Shown: positions 24,314 through 33,295 of the stretch, one piece after another
Layout of the letters: each line of letters opens with the position of its first letter
Position numbering within the stretch: position 1 is the stretch's first letter
Assembly: GCF_036002945.1 (NCBI RefSeq)
Contig: NZ_CP108529.1
Span: 5,327,001 to 5,391,000 of the forward strand
Direction: 5' to 3'
Source: Streptomyces sp. NBC_01224
GTDB taxonomy: Bacteria > Actinomycetota > Actinomycetes > Streptomycetales > Streptomycetaceae
Length of the DNA stretch: 64,000 bases
Position numbers and translations under genes: made by a program
The notes under the pieces: model-generated
Told to the model about the DNA's origin: nothing
The model's database searches: none
The model's input: the letters and a program-made list of their open reading frames with translations, nothing else

Positions 24314-24586
24314 TCAACGACGGCGAGCGGCCCACAGCCAGGTGACGTCGATCACCGCGATCGCGCCCCAGATCCAGCAGATGGCGGCAACGCCGGGTGG
24401 TGCGAGCGCCGTTGCGAGGGCGCCGAGTGCGACCGTGCCCAGCACCACCCGGGCGCCGCGCCCCGCGGCCAGGGACTCGCGCAGCGGTCCTGGTTCCGTC
24501 AGCCGGTCGGACAGGTAGGCGTCGAACGCCTCCGCGACCTGGTCGTCGATCTCGTCCCGCAGCCGGGCGTCCAGTGGGTCAGGCAT
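24314..24586 (-). CDS. Small membrane protein, unknown function
   Basis: This 90-residue protein has a charged N-terminus (PDPLDARLRDEIDDQVAEAF) and two hydrophobic helices at about 48-66 and 66-84 (TVALGALATALAPPGVAAI and WIWGAIAVIDVTWLWAA), ending in ARRR. No domain is recognised. It is divergent from the ArsR-type regulator gene, whose operator array lies 130 bp away, so it may be co-regulated. Alternatively it is an independent small membrane protein. Confidence 0.62.
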   Translation of the reverse strand: MPDPLDARLRDEIDDQVAEAFDAYLSDRLTEPGPLRESLAAGRGARVVLGTVALGALATALAPPGVAAICWIWGAIAVIDVTWLWAARRR

Positions 24587-24716
24587 GGGCGGCCGCCCGG
24601 GTTGCTCCGGCTGTCGCCCCTGCTGTCGGCGACAGCCTTCCCGTCAGGCCTCTGTGCATCTGCGCCCCCCGCGATTCCCGGCGCCCGGTGGCGCCTCCCG
24701 GACCAAAATAGCGATC

Positions 24717-24767
24717 GCAGAGATATTCTGCAAACATTCTCTGCAATGATTGCAGAGAATCTCTGCA
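24717..24767. promoter_or_regulatory. Array of GCAGAGA/TCTCTGC dyads before the ArsR-type gene
   Basis: Half-sites of GCAGA(GA) occur five times. GCAGA-GATAT-TCTGC lies at 24717-24731. ATTCTCTGCAA at 24736-24746 pairs with TTGCAGAGAAT at 24750-24760 around TGA. TGCAGAGA-A-TCTCTGCA is a perfect dyad at 24751-24767. The array ends 14 bp before ATG 24782, a position expected for autoregulation. Confidence 0.7.
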
Positions 24768-24781
24768 CTATGCTGGCGGCC

Positions 24782-25378
24782 ATGGTCGAGCGTCCCGAGA
24801 CGAGAGTGCTCACCGGCCCGGACCTCAAGGCCTTCTACAAGGCGCTGTCCAACCCGGTGCGCCGCGACATCCTGAGCTATCTCGGCGAACACGGCGAAGC
24901 GAACTCCACCAGCGTGGCCAAAGCCCTCGGCGAGTCCACCGGTACCACCAGCTATCACCTGCGCAAGCTCGCCGACCTCAAGCTGATCGCGGAGATCGAG
25001 GAGCGTTCCACCGGGCGCGAGCGCTGGTGGAAGTCGCTCATGACGAACATCTTCACGCCGCCCGGCCTGGAGATGACGGTGGACGAACGCGAGGCCGCCG
25101 TGAAGATCGGCGCACTCAAGATGACTCACGACCTGAGCCTGGTCGTGCGGGCGTACGCCGGGTACGACGCCTCGGAGGGCTGGAACCAGATCTACCGCGC
25201 CGGGCTGCGGATGACGAAGGAACAGGTCGCCGCGTTCACCGAGGAGTACCAGGCGCTGCTGCACAAGTACGCGAGCGAGCCCGGTGAACACCCGCCGGGC
25301 GCACGCCAGATGGCCGTACGCCTGGTGGTGCTGCCCGACGACGGCCGCGGCGCCGCGCCACTGGTCGACGACATGTGA
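24782..25378 (+). CDS. ArsR-type winged-helix transcriptional regulator
   Basis: The N-terminal part is an ArsR/HTH_20 winged helix: LKAFYKALSNPVRRDILSYL, then the recognition region ALGESTGTTSYHLRKLADLKL and a wing with RERWWKSL. The C-terminal 100 residues form an unknown effector part with MTKEQVAAFTEEYQALLHKY. There is no metal-binding cysteine motif, so it is unlikely to sense arsenite. In-frame ATGs at 24746 and 24770 lie inside the dyad array; ATG 24782 (MVERPETRV) is preferred for this reason. The regulator probably represses itself. Confidence 0.85.
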   Translation: MVERPETRVLTGPDLKAFYKALSNPVRRDILSYLGEHGEANSTSVAKALGESTGTTSYHLRKLADLKLIAEIEERSTGRERWWKSLMTNIFTPPGLEMTVDEREAAVKIGALKMTHDLSLVVRAYAGYDASEGWNQIYRAGLRMTKEQVAAFTEEYQALLHKYASEPGEHPPGARQMAVRLVVLPDDGRGAAPLVDDM

Positions 25379-25565
25379 GCGCGGGGACCGCGGTGCGAGG
25401 CCACGGAGCGTTCGTCGGCAGCTCCCCGGCGCCCGGGGCGGGACGGTGCAGGCGGGGCCAACTACGCTGGCACTGCTCGCCCGTTCCGTGGGTCCCGCCG
25501 GGGGTGTTCCCATGTCGGGCCGGGTTCTCAGCTGCTCGTGATTTCCCCGTACGGAGGAGTTCCCT

Positions 25566-26351
25566 GTGACGGCCGGAATGCCCAAGCCCCAGATCGACAC
25601 CAGCAAGCCCCACCCCGCGCGCGTCTACGACTGGCTGCTGGGCGGCAAGGACAACTATCCGGTCGACCAGCAGGTGGGGCAGACGCTGCCCGAGGAGGCG
25701 CGGGGCAACGCGGCGCGGAACCGGGCCTTCATGCACCGGGCCTCCGCCTGGCTGGCGCTGGGCGGGATCGACCAGTTCCTCGACATCGGCACCGGCATCC
25801 CCACGGCGCCCAATCTGCACCAGGTCGTCCAGGCCATCACACCGACCGCCCGGATCGTCTACGCGGACAACGACCCGATAGTCCTGCGCCACGCGGAAGC
25901 GTTGCTGATCAGCAGCCCACAGGGGGTCACCGACTACATCCACGCGGATGTGCGGCAGCCGGAGGCGATCCTCGAACACGCCCGTGAGCTGCTGGACTTC
26001 AGCAGGCCCATCGCGCTGTCCCTGATCGCCCTGATGCACTTCCTGCCCGACGACCAGGACCCGTACGGCATCACCCGCACCCTGGTCGACGCCCTGCCCG
26101 CCGGCAGCTTCCTGGTGCTCTCGCACGGCACGGCCGACCAGCATCCCGAGCTCCAGCAGGAGACCGAGACCGCGTACAGGAAGGGGGCGATCCCGCTGCG
26201 GATGCGTACCCGAAGCGAGGTCGAGCCCTTCTTCGACGGTCTGGACCTCGTCGAGCCCGGGCTGGTGTTCGCCACGGAGTGGTACCAGGAGGAGCCCGCG
26301 CCGGTGCGGGAACGCAGCGGCTTCTACGTGGGTGTCGGGCGGGTGCGCTGA
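25566..26351 (+). CDS. SAM-dependent methyltransferase, DUF574 type
   Basis: This 261-residue protein matches the Streptomyces-rich DUF574 (Methyltransf_19) family. It opens with PQIDTSKPHPARVYDWLLGG followed by KDNYPVD, and has the SAM site FLDIGTGIPTAPNLHQ and YADNDPIVL. Streptomyces genomes encode many such genes, often near morphology or stress regulators; natural substrates are mostly unknown. Start GTG 25566 follows GGAGGAG at 25554. It stands as a single gene after the ArsR-type regulator. Confidence 0.9.
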   Translation: MTAGMPKPQIDTSKPHPARVYDWLLGGKDNYPVDQQVGQTLPEEARGNAARNRAFMHRASAWLALGGIDQFLDIGTGIPTAPNLHQVVQAITPTARIVYADNDPIVLRHAEALLISSPQGVTDYIHADVRQPEAILEHARELLDFSRPIALSLIALMHFLPDDQDPYGITRTLVDALPAGSFLVLSHGTADQHPELQQETETAYRKGAIPLRMRTRSEVEPFFDGLDLVEPGLVFATEWYQEEPAPVRERSGFYVGVGRVR

Positions 26352-26436
26352 GCCCGGGGGAGTGACGTCCGGGACCGATGAGTCCGGGGCGGTGCGGCAG
26401 TCCTGCTTCTGAGCGCACCAGCGAGAGGGTGGACCG

Positions 26437-27588
26437 ATGAGCAATCTGCACGACCTCCTGGAGAAGCATGTCGGCGGCGGGGCGGCGCCGGGAGCCGTGG
26501 GCCTGGTCGCCCGTGGCGGCCGGGTCGAGGTGACGGCGGTCGGCTCCGCCGATGCGGACGGCACGGCCCCGATGGCCAGGGACTCGATCTTCCGCATCGC
26601 ATCCATCACCAAGCCCGTCATCGCCGCGGCCGTCATGTTGCTGATCGAGGACGGCCGGATCGCGCTGGACGACCCGGTCGGGCAGTGGCTGCCGGAACTG
26701 GCGGCACCGAAGGTGGTCCGCACCCCGGCCTCCCCGGTCGACGACGTGGTCCCGGCTGCCAGGGCGATCACGGTGGCCGATCTGCTCACCTTCCGGGCCG
26801 GGTGCGGATTCCCGTCCGACTTCTCGCTGCCGGTGGTCGGACTGCTGTTCAGCGAGCTGAAGCAAGGACCGCCGCAGCCCCGGCTCATCGAGGCGCCGGA
26901 CGCGTGGATGGCCACCCTGTCCCGCATCCCGCTGCTGCACCAGCCGGGCGAGACCTGGCTGTACAACACCTGCTCCGACATCCTGGGCGTGCTGATCGCC
27001 AGGGTCTCGGGCCGGCCGTTGCCCGAGTTCCTGGCCGAGCGACTGTTCGCGCCGCTGGGCATGGCCGACACCGGATTCGCGGTACCGGCCGACAAGCTCG
27101 ACCGGTTCACCACCTACTACCGGACCGACCCGGAGGGCGGCGGCCTCCAACTGGTCGACGCGCCCGACGGGCAGTGGAGCAGCGTGCCCGCGTTTCCGTC
27201 CGGTGCCGGCGGGCTGGTCTCGACCGTGGACGACTGGTACTCCTTCGCCCGGATGCTGCTCACCGAGGGCAGCGCCGACGGACGCCGGCTGCTGTCGGCC
27301 GAGTCGGTGCGGCAGATGACCACCGACCATCTGACGCAGGCGCAGCGCGACGACAGCACGCTGTTCCTGGAGGGGCAGGGCTGGGGCTTCGGCGGCTCGG
27401 TCGATGTCGAGGCCATCGACCCCTGGAACGTACCGGGACGCTACGGCTGGGTGGGCGGCACCGGAACGGCGGCGCACCTCACCCCGTCCACCGGCACGGT
27501 CACCGTCCTGCTCACTCAGCTGGAGATGGCCGGACCGACCCCGCCCGCGGTCATGCGGGAGTTCTGGCGGTACGCGGCCGAGGCCTGA
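26437..27588 (+). CDS. Serine hydrolase of the beta-lactamase / esterase EstB type
   Basis: The 383-residue product is a class C beta-lactamase-fold hydrolase. The nucleophile is Ser56 with Lys59 in IASITKP, the second motif is Tyr-x-Asn in LYNTCSDILG, and the C-terminal GWVGGTGTAAH replaces the KTG motif. No signal peptide is present, so it is probably a cytoplasmic esterase or amidase rather than a resistance enzyme. Start ATG 26437 is preceded by GAGAGGGTGG. It lies 85 bp after the methyltransferase gene. Confidence 0.88.
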   Translation: MSNLHDLLEKHVGGGAAPGAVGLVARGGRVEVTAVGSADADGTAPMARDSIFRIASITKPVIAAAVMLLIEDGRIALDDPVGQWLPELAAPKVVRTPASPVDDVVPAARAITVADLLTFRAGCGFPSDFSLPVVGLLFSELKQGPPQPRLIEAPDAWMATLSRIPLLHQPGETWLYNTCSDILGVLIARVSGRPLPEFLAERLFAPLGMADTGFAVPADKLDRFTTYYRTDPEGGGLQLVDAPDGQWSSVPAFPSGAGGLVSTVDDWYSFARMLLTEGSADGRRLLSAESVRQMTTDHLTQAQRDDSTLFLEGQGWGFGGSVDVEAIDPWNVPGRYGWVGGTGTAAHLTPSTGTVTVLLTQLEMAGPTPPAVMREFWRYAAEA

Positions 27589-27609
27589 GGCCCGGGGCGG
27601 TGAGACCTG

Positions 27610-28089
27610 CTAATGCAGCGGTTTCGCGAAGCAGATGCTGCTCTGGTACGTGCGGTAGTGGCCGAATTTCTCGCACGGGGTGTAACCGCTGGATGTGTAC
27701 AGGGCGATCGCCTCGGGCTGCTTGTCCCCGGTCTCCAGCACCATGCGACGACGGCCGGCCGCCCGCGCGTCGGCCTCCAGGGCGGCCAGGATGCGGCGCG
27801 CCAGCCCGTTGCCGCGGCCCTCGGGTATGACGAACATCCGCTTGATCTCGGCGTCGCCGTCGGAGTAGCCCTCGTCGTTCTGCTCCTGAGAGCGCCAGCC
27901 ACCGGTGGCGACCGGGCGGCCCTGCGCATCGTAGGCGAGGAGATACAGACCGTTCGGCGGCTCGAACATCGACGCGTCGAGCGGTGTGACATCGCCCTCG
28001 TCGCCGTATCGCTCGGCGTATTCGAGCTGCACCTGGTCGTTGAGTTTGACGGCATCGGCGTGATCGAAGGGCCGAGAATGGATATTCAT
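27610..28089 (-). CDS. GNAT-family acetyltransferase
   Basis: The 159-residue product has the acetyl-CoA binding segment AEIKRMFVIPEGRGNGLARR followed by ILAALEADARAAGRRRMVLE, which is motif A of GNAT enzymes, and a C-terminal ALYTSSGYTPCEKFGHYRTY. It resembles small-molecule acetyltransferases. It is divergent from xthA with 50 bp between the starts, so both promoters share this short region. The substrate is unknown. Confidence 0.88.
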   Translation of the reverse strand: MNIHSRPFDHADAVKLNDQVQLEYAERYGDEGDVTPLDASMFEPPNGLYLLAYDAQGRPVATGGWRSQEQNDEGYSDGDAEIKRMFVIPEGRGNGLARRILAALEADARAAGRRRMVLETGDKQPEAIALYTSSGYTPCEKFGHYRTYQSSICFAKPLH

Positions 28090-28139
28090 GCGGGATATGG
28101 TACGGGTATGCGTCCACTGTCTGTCGGTATCGTGCCGTA

Positions 28140-28955
28140 ATGCTCACTGTGACCAGCGTCAATGTGAATGGGCTCCGCGCCGCCGCCAAGAAGGGCTTCG
28201 TCGAGTGGCTGGCCCGGACCGAAGCCGATGTGATCTGCCTGCAGGAGGTGCGGGCCGAGCCTCAGCAGTTGCCCGACGAGGTACGCGACCCCGAGGGCTG
28301 GCACACCGTGCACGCACCGGCCGCCGCCAAGGGGCGGGCCGGTGTCTCCCTCTACACGCGGCGGGCGCCCGAGCGCGTGCAGATCGGGTTCGGCGGCTTC
28401 GGGGACGCCGGGAGCGAGGAGTTCGACGCGAGCGGCCGCTACATCGAGGTCGACCTGCCCGGTGTCACGGTCGCGAGCCTGTATCTGCCCTCCGGCGAGG
28501 TCGGCACGGAGAAGCAGGACGAGAAGGAACGGTTCATGGCCGCGTTCCTCCCGTATCTGAAGGGCCTCAGGGAGCGGGCGGCGGCCGGCGGCCGTGAGGT
28601 CGTGGTGTGCGGCGACTGGAACATCGCCCACCGGGAGGCCGACCTGAAGAACTGGAAGGGCAACAAGAAGAACTCCGGCTTCCTCCCCGAGGAGCGGGAG
28701 TGGCTGACCCGGGTCTTCGACGAGGCCGAGTACGTCGATGTCATACGGGCGCTGCACCCGGAGGAGGAGGGGCCGTACTCGTGGTGGTCCTACCGCGGGC
28801 GGGCCTTCGACAACGACACGGGCTGGCGGATCGACTACCAGGTGGCGACGCCGGGGCTGGCCGGGCGTGCGGTGAAGGGCTGGGTCGAGCGGGCCGCGAC
28901 GCACGGCGAGCGGTGGAGCGACCATGCGCCGGTGACGGTGGTCTTCGACCTGTAG
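28140..28955 (+). CDS. xthA: Exodeoxyribonuclease III / AP endonuclease
   Basis: This enzyme incises DNA at abasic sites and removes 3' blocks in base excision repair. The 271-residue product shows all family motifs: SVNVNGLRAAAKKGF at the start, metal-binding Glu in CLQEVR, GDWNIAHREADLKNWKGN, WWSYRGRAFDNDTGWRIDY and the terminal SDHAPV. Actinobacterial genomes often have two such genes. No obvious ribosome site precedes ATG 28140, and a leaderless transcript is possible. Confidence 0.93.
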   Translation: MLTVTSVNVNGLRAAAKKGFVEWLARTEADVICLQEVRAEPQQLPDEVRDPEGWHTVHAPAAAKGRAGVSLYTRRAPERVQIGFGGFGDAGSEEFDASGRYIEVDLPGVTVASLYLPSGEVGTEKQDEKERFMAAFLPYLKGLRERAAAGGREVVVCGDWNIAHREADLKNWKGNKKNSGFLPEEREWLTRVFDEAEYVDVIRALHPEEEGPYSWWSYRGRAFDNDTGWRIDYQVATPGLAGRAVKGWVERAATHGERWSDHAPVTVVFDL

Positions 28956-29030
28956 GGCGTGCGGGGGCGGAATGAGATCGGGGGCCCTCCGCCAGGTGTG
29001 TTCAGGGGGCGGGGGCCTTGGCCCGTCCTG

Positions 29031-29714
29031 TCAGGAGGCGGGTTCCTGTGGTGGGCGGTCGGTGTTCTCGCGGCGCAGGCGGCGGTCCAGGGCCATGGAG
29101 AGCTCGGCGTCCACCACGGCGCGGGCCAGCGGGCGCAGTTGGGGCGGTTCCGTTCCGTCGCTGTGGGCTTCGAGGACGCTCACGAAGAGTTCGGCGAGCG
29201 CGTCCGCGTGCTCGCGGACCCGGCGGCCGGCCGAGAGCACCGTGGCGAGCGGCACCCCTTCCCGTACCAGCTCCGCCGATACCTCCAGAAGGCGTCGGCT
29301 GATGTGGACGATCTCGTCGCCGTCGGTGGCCAGATAGCCCAGGTCGAGGGCGGCGGCCAGATTCTCCGGGGTGACCTCGCCCTCGAAGTAGTCCGCGAGC
29401 TGTTCGGGGGTGAGGCGGACCGGGGTTTCCTCGGTCGGTTCGCCCAGGCCCAGCACCTCGGCGACATCGCGGCCGCTCTCGAAGGTGCGGGCGAGATCGG
29501 CGATGCCGGTGAGGGTGTGGCCGCGCTCCAGCAGGCCCGCGATGGTGCGCAGCCGGGCCAGGTGGTGGTCGTCGTACCAGGCGATGCGTCCCTCGCGCCG
29601 GGGTGGCGAGATCAGGCCGCGCTCCCGGTAGAAGCGCACGGTCCGTACGGGGATGCCGGCCTCTTTGGCCAGCTCCTCCATCCGGTATTCGCGGTGCTCG
29701 CGTCCTTCAGCCAC
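29031..29714 (-). CDS. MerR-family transcriptional regulator
   Basis: The N-terminal 75 residues form a MerR winged helix: YRMEELAKEAGIPVRTVRFY then RERGLISPPRREGRIAWYDD. The C-terminal part is helical without conserved cysteines, so it is not a metal sensor of the classical type. It is divergent from the monooxygenase operon with about 135 bp between, which makes it the likely regulator. GTG 29714 is the start; AGGG lies nine bases upstream. Confidence 0.9.
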   Translation of the reverse strand: MAEGREHREYRMEELAKEAGIPVRTVRFYRERGLISPPRREGRIAWYDDHHLARLRTIAGLLERGHTLTGIADLARTFESGRDVAEVLGLGEPTEETPVRLTPEQLADYFEGEVTPENLAAALDLGYLATDGDEIVHISRRLLEVSAELVREGVPLATVLSAGRRVREHADALAELFVSVLEAHSDGTEPPQLRPLARAVVDAELSMALDRRLRRENTDRPPQEPAS

Positions 29715-29731
29715 ACCCGCACCCTATGTCG

Positions 29732-29742
29732 TACCGTCGGTA
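29732..29742. promoter_or_regulatory. Possible operator in the MerR / monooxygenase divergent region
   Basis: TACCG-T-CGGTA is a perfect dyad, and a related TCGGTACGG lies at about 29769-29777 on the other side of the region. The site is 18 bp from the MerR gene start and about 110 bp from the monooxygenase gene. Binding by the MerR product is a guess. Confidence 0.35.
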
Positions 29743-29849
29743 ACTTTCCCTTGTCGCACCCCTACCCATCGGTACGGAGCTGTTCTACTCTCCCAACAAT
29801 GCCAGTGATTGCTGGCGGAGTCGTGTGACGTATCGCGGGAGGCGGCAGC

Positions 29850-31373
29850 ATGGCCCAGCACGAGCACGTACGAGTGGCGGTGATCGGATCCGGATTCGGG
29901 GGCCTCGGGGCCGCGGTCCGGCTGCGCCGCGAAGGCATCACGGACTTCGTCGTCCTGGAACGGGCCGACTCCGTCGGCGGCACCTGGCGCGACAACAGCT
30001 ATCCGGGCTGCGCCTGCGACGTACCGTCCCACCTCTACTCGTTCTCGTTCGCCCCCAACCCCGAGTGGCCGCGCGCCTTTTCCGGGCAGGAGCACATCCG
30101 TGCCTACCTGGAGCATGTCGCGGACACCTTCGGGCTGCGCCCGCACATCAGGCTGGGCCATGAAGTGATGATGACGCGTTGGGAGCGCGACGAGCTCCAC
30201 TGGGTCATCGAGACCGCGGGCGGGGCCACGTTCACCGCCGATGTCGTCGTCTCCGCGACCGGCCCGCTCTCCGACCCGAAGATACCGGACATACCCGGGC
30301 TCGACGGCTTCCCCGGCAAGGTCTTCCACTCGGCCCGCTGGGACCATGACTACGACCTGACCGGCAAGCGCGTCGCGATGATCGGCACCGGAGCCTCCGC
30401 CATCCAGATCGTGCCCTCGATCCAGCCGAAGGCCGCCGAGCTGACGCTCTTCCAGCGCACCCCGCCATGGGTCATGCCGCGCATGGACCGCAGGATCAGC
30501 GGCGCCGAGCGCTGGCTGCACCGCACGCTCCCCTTCACCGGTGCCGCGCGCCGCGGACTGCTCTGGGGCATAAGGGAGTTGCAGGTCAGCGCCTTCACCA
30601 AGCGCCCGAACGAGCTGGGCCTGGTCGAGACGGTAGCCAAGTCCAACATGGCGCGGTCGATCAAGGACCCGGCGCTGCGGGCCAAGCTGACCCCCTCGTA
30701 CCGCATCGGCTGCAAGCGCATCCTGCTCTCCAGCGCCTACTACCCGGCGCTCGCCCAGCCCAATGTGGAGGTGGTCGCCTCCGGTCTGGCCGAGGTGCGC
30801 GGCTCCACGGTCGTCGCCTCCGACGGTACGGAGACCGAGGTCGACGCGATCATCTTCGGCACCGGCTTCCATGTGACCGACATGCCGATCGCCGACCGGG
30901 TGGTGGGCGCGGAAGGCATCACGCTCGCAGAATCCTGGAAGGACGGCATGCAGGCGCTGCGCGGTGCGAGCGTGACCGGCTTCCCCAACTGGATGACGAT
31001 CATCGGCCCCAACACGGGGCTCGGGAACTCCTCGATGATCCTCGTGATCGAGTCCCAGCTGAACTACATGGCCGACTATCTGCGCCAGCTGAACGTGCTG
31101 GGCGGCCGTGTCGCACTCGACGCGCGGCCCTCGGCGGTCGGGGCCTGGAACCGCCGCGTGCAGGAGCGGATGAAGCGCACCGTGTGGAACACCGGTGGCT
31201 GCACCAGCTGGTACCTGGACGCCAACGGTCGCAATACGACGGTCTGGCCGGGCACCACTTCCGAACTCCGCAAGGTGACGCGGTCGGTCGACCTCGCGGA
31301 GTACGAGGTCGTCCGGGTACCGAAGCAGGCCGCTGCCCCCGAGCGGTCCGTCGTCGAGGAGATCGTGGGATGA
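29850..31373 (+). CDS. Flavin-containing Baeyer-Villiger-type monooxygenase
   Basis: The enzyme would insert oxygen next to a ketone using FAD and NADPH. The 507-residue product has the FAD Rossmann motif VIGSGFGGLGAAVRL, the BVMO fingerprint FPGKVFHSARWDH (FxGxxxHxxxW) at about 152-164, and a second nucleotide motif MIGTGASAIQIVP. GGAGG lies nine bases before ATG 29850. It is translationally coupled with an alpha/beta hydrolase and an SDR, a trio that could oxidise an alcohol, form an ester or lactone and hydrolyse it. EthA/MymA-type BVMO operons of actinobacteria have the same content. Confidence 0.92.
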   Translation: MAQHEHVRVAVIGSGFGGLGAAVRLRREGITDFVVLERADSVGGTWRDNSYPGCACDVPSHLYSFSFAPNPEWPRAFSGQEHIRAYLEHVADTFGLRPHIRLGHEVMMTRWERDELHWVIETAGGATFTADVVVSATGPLSDPKIPDIPGLDGFPGKVFHSARWDHDYDLTGKRVAMIGTGASAIQIVPSIQPKAAELTLFQRTPPWVMPRMDRRISGAERWLHRTLPFTGAARRGLLWGIRELQVSAFTKRPNELGLVETVAKSNMARSIKDPALRAKLTPSYRIGCKRILLSSAYYPALAQPNVEVVASGLAEVRGSTVVASDGTETEVDAIIFGTGFHVTDMPIADRVVGAEGITLAESWKDGMQALRGASVTGFPNWMTIIGPNTGLGNSSMILVIESQLNYMADYLRQLNVLGGRVALDARPSAVGAWNRRVQERMKRTVWNTGGCTSWYLDANGRNTTVWPGTTSELRKVTRSVDLAEYEVVRVPKQAAAPERSVVEEIVG

Positions 31374-32320
31374 GCCGGCTGTTGCGGCGCGACGACGCCC
31401 CGCCGGTCCCCGCGCGCGAGCTGACCGCGATCTCCGCCGACGGCGCCCGGATCCATGTCGAGGTGCACGGGCGGGACGGCGCCCCCGCGGTGGTCCTGTC
31501 GCACGGCTGGACCTGCAACACCCACTTCTGGGCCGCGCAGATCCGGGACCTTGCGGTGGACCACCGGGTCGTCGTCTACGACCAGCGGGGCCACGGCCGT
31601 TCGCCCGCGGTCGGCCGCGACGGGTACAGCACGAACGCCCTCGCCGACGACCTCGAAGCGGTGCTGGCCACCGCCCTCGAACCGGGCGAGAGGGCCGTGC
31701 TCGCCGGGCACTCCATGGGCGGGATGACGATGATGGCCGCCTCGCGGCGGGCCGGGCTGCGTGAGCACGCGGCCGCCGTACTGCTGTGCAGCACCGGCAG
31801 TTCGCGGCTGATCACCGAGTCGCTGGTGGTGCCGTTGCGGGCCGGGGCCGTCCGTACCCGGATGACCCGCGCGATTCTCGGGGCGCGTGCCCCGCTCGGG
31901 CCGGTCACGCCGGTCTCCAGGCGGATACTCAAGTACGGGACGATGGGAGCGGGTTCGGCACCCGAACGGGTCGAGATCTGCGCCAGGATCGTGCACGCCT
32001 GCCCGCGGGCGGCCAGAGTCGCCTGGGGACATGTCCTCGCGGAGCTCGATCTCGACGCGGGGGTAAGGGAGTTGCGAGTGCCCACGGCGGTGATCGCGGG
32101 CACGGAGGACCGGCTGACGCCGCTCGTGCACGCCCGTGCCATCGCGGTGGCGCTGCCCGACTGCCTGGGGCTCACCGAGCTGGCGGGCATGGGCCACATG
32201 ACACCGGTGGAGGCGCCGGAGGCGGTCACCGCGAAGATCCGGGAGCTCGTCACCGCGTACGTCCCGGCGGGCGGCGCGGCAGGTGTGGACGGTATGGCCG
32301 AGAAGGAGGATGTCGCATGA
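31370..32320 (+). CDS. Alpha/beta hydrolase
   Basis: The 316-residue product has the oxyanion segment LSHGWTCNTHFW, the nucleophile elbow GHSMGG with serine, an acid residue in AGTEDRLTP and the catalytic His in GMGHMTP. The start overlaps the monooxygenase stop (ATGA) and the SDR gene starts four bases before its stop. In this context it probably opens the lactone or ester made by the monooxygenase. The substrate is not known. Confidence 0.9.
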   Translation: MSRLLRRDDAPPVPARELTAISADGARIHVEVHGRDGAPAVVLSHGWTCNTHFWAAQIRDLAVDHRVVVYDQRGHGRSPAVGRDGYSTNALADDLEAVLATALEPGERAVLAGHSMGGMTMMAASRRAGLREHAAAVLLCSTGSSRLITESLVVPLRAGAVRTRMTRAILGARAPLGPVTPVSRRILKYGTMGAGSAPERVEICARIVHACPRAARVAWGHVLAELDLDAGVRELRVPTAVIAGTEDRLTPLVHARAIAVALPDCLGLTELAGMGHMTPVEAPEAVTAKIRELVTAYVPAGGAAGVDGMAEKEDVA

Positions 32321-33210
32321 GCGACAGGCGGAGTCTCGAAGGACAGGTCGTCGTCGTCACGGGCGCGGCGCGTGGCGTCGGTGAACTGCTGGCGCGCAAG
32401 CTCTCGGCGCGCGGGGCCAAGCTCGCGCTGGTCGGCCTGGAACCGGACGAGCTGAAGAAGGTCTCCGAGCGGCTGCACTCGGAGAGCGACCACTGGTTCG
32501 CGGATGTCACCGACCACGAGGCGATGGCGCGCGTCGCCGAGCAGGTCAAAGGGCGGTTCAGGAAGGTCGATGTCGTCGTCGCCAACGCCGGAGTCGCGTC
32601 GGGCGGTCCGTTCGTCGACTCGGACCCGGAGGCGTGGCGCCGGGTCATCGAGGTCAATCTGATCGGTGGCGCGGTGACGGGGCGGGCCTTCCTGCCGGTG
32701 CTCATGGAGAGCCGCGGGTACTTCCTGCAGATCGCCTCGCTCGCGGCGATGACGCCGGCGCCGATGATGACCGCGTACTGCGCGTCCAAGTCGGGCGTGG
32801 AGGCGTTCGCGCACAGCCTGCGGGCCGAGGTCGGCTACCGCGGGGTGAAGGTCGGGGTCGGCTATCTGTCCTGGACCGACACGGACATGGTGCGGGGCGC
32901 CGACCAGGACGACGTGATGCGGGAACTGCGGCAGCGGCTGCCCTGGCCGTCGAACCGTACGTATCCGCTGGGTCCGGCGGTCGACCGGATCGTGGCCGGT
33001 ATCGAGCGGCGGTCGGCGCATGTGTACGCGCAGTGGTGGCTGCGCGGGATGCAGTCCGTGCGGGGCTATCTGCCCTCGGTGATCGGTGTCGTCGGACAGC
33101 GCGAGATGCGGCGGTTCGGGGCGCGGCTGGAGGGCGTGAGCAAGGGGCTCGTGGGCGCCGGAGGCGCCGCTGACCAGGACGTGCGGGCGGTGCGTACGCA
33201 GAGTAAGTGA
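32317..33210 (+). CDS. Short-chain dehydrogenase/reductase
   Basis: The product has the SDR cofactor motif VVVTGAARGVGELLARKL (TGxxxGxG), the NAG motif VVANAGVASGG, and the catalytic Ser-Tyr-Lys in LQIASLAAMTPAPMMTAYCA then SKSG. The C-terminal 90 residues include HVYAQWWLRGMQSVRGYLPS, common in SDRs paired with flavin monooxygenases. AGAAGGAGG precedes ATG 32317. It would supply the ketone for the first gene by oxidising an alcohol. A decayed copy of its C-terminal motif lies at 38796-38834. Confidence 0.9.
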   Translation: MSDRRSLEGQVVVVTGAARGVGELLARKLSARGAKLALVGLEPDELKKVSERLHSESDHWFADVTDHEAMARVAEQVKGRFRKVDVVVANAGVASGGPFVDSDPEAWRRVIEVNLIGGAVTGRAFLPVLMESRGYFLQIASLAAMTPAPMMTAYCASKSGVEAFAHSLRAEVGYRGVKVGVGYLSWTDTDMVRGADQDDVMRELRQRLPWPSNRTYPLGPAVDRIVAGIERRSAHVYAQWWLRGMQSVRGYLPSVIGVVGQREMRRFGARLEGVSKGLVGAGGAADQDVRAVRTQSK

Positions 33211-33295
33211 TCGAAATGCGATGAATGTCGGGGCGTGTAACTCTGGTCGAGGCCGTTACAGGCCGTCCCCCACGCACCCACTAGGAGTGAACAGC

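Noticed and set aside
26437..27588. Beta-lactam resistance enzyme
   Set aside because: No signal peptide and no KTG motif; an intracellular esterase-type hydrolase is more likely.
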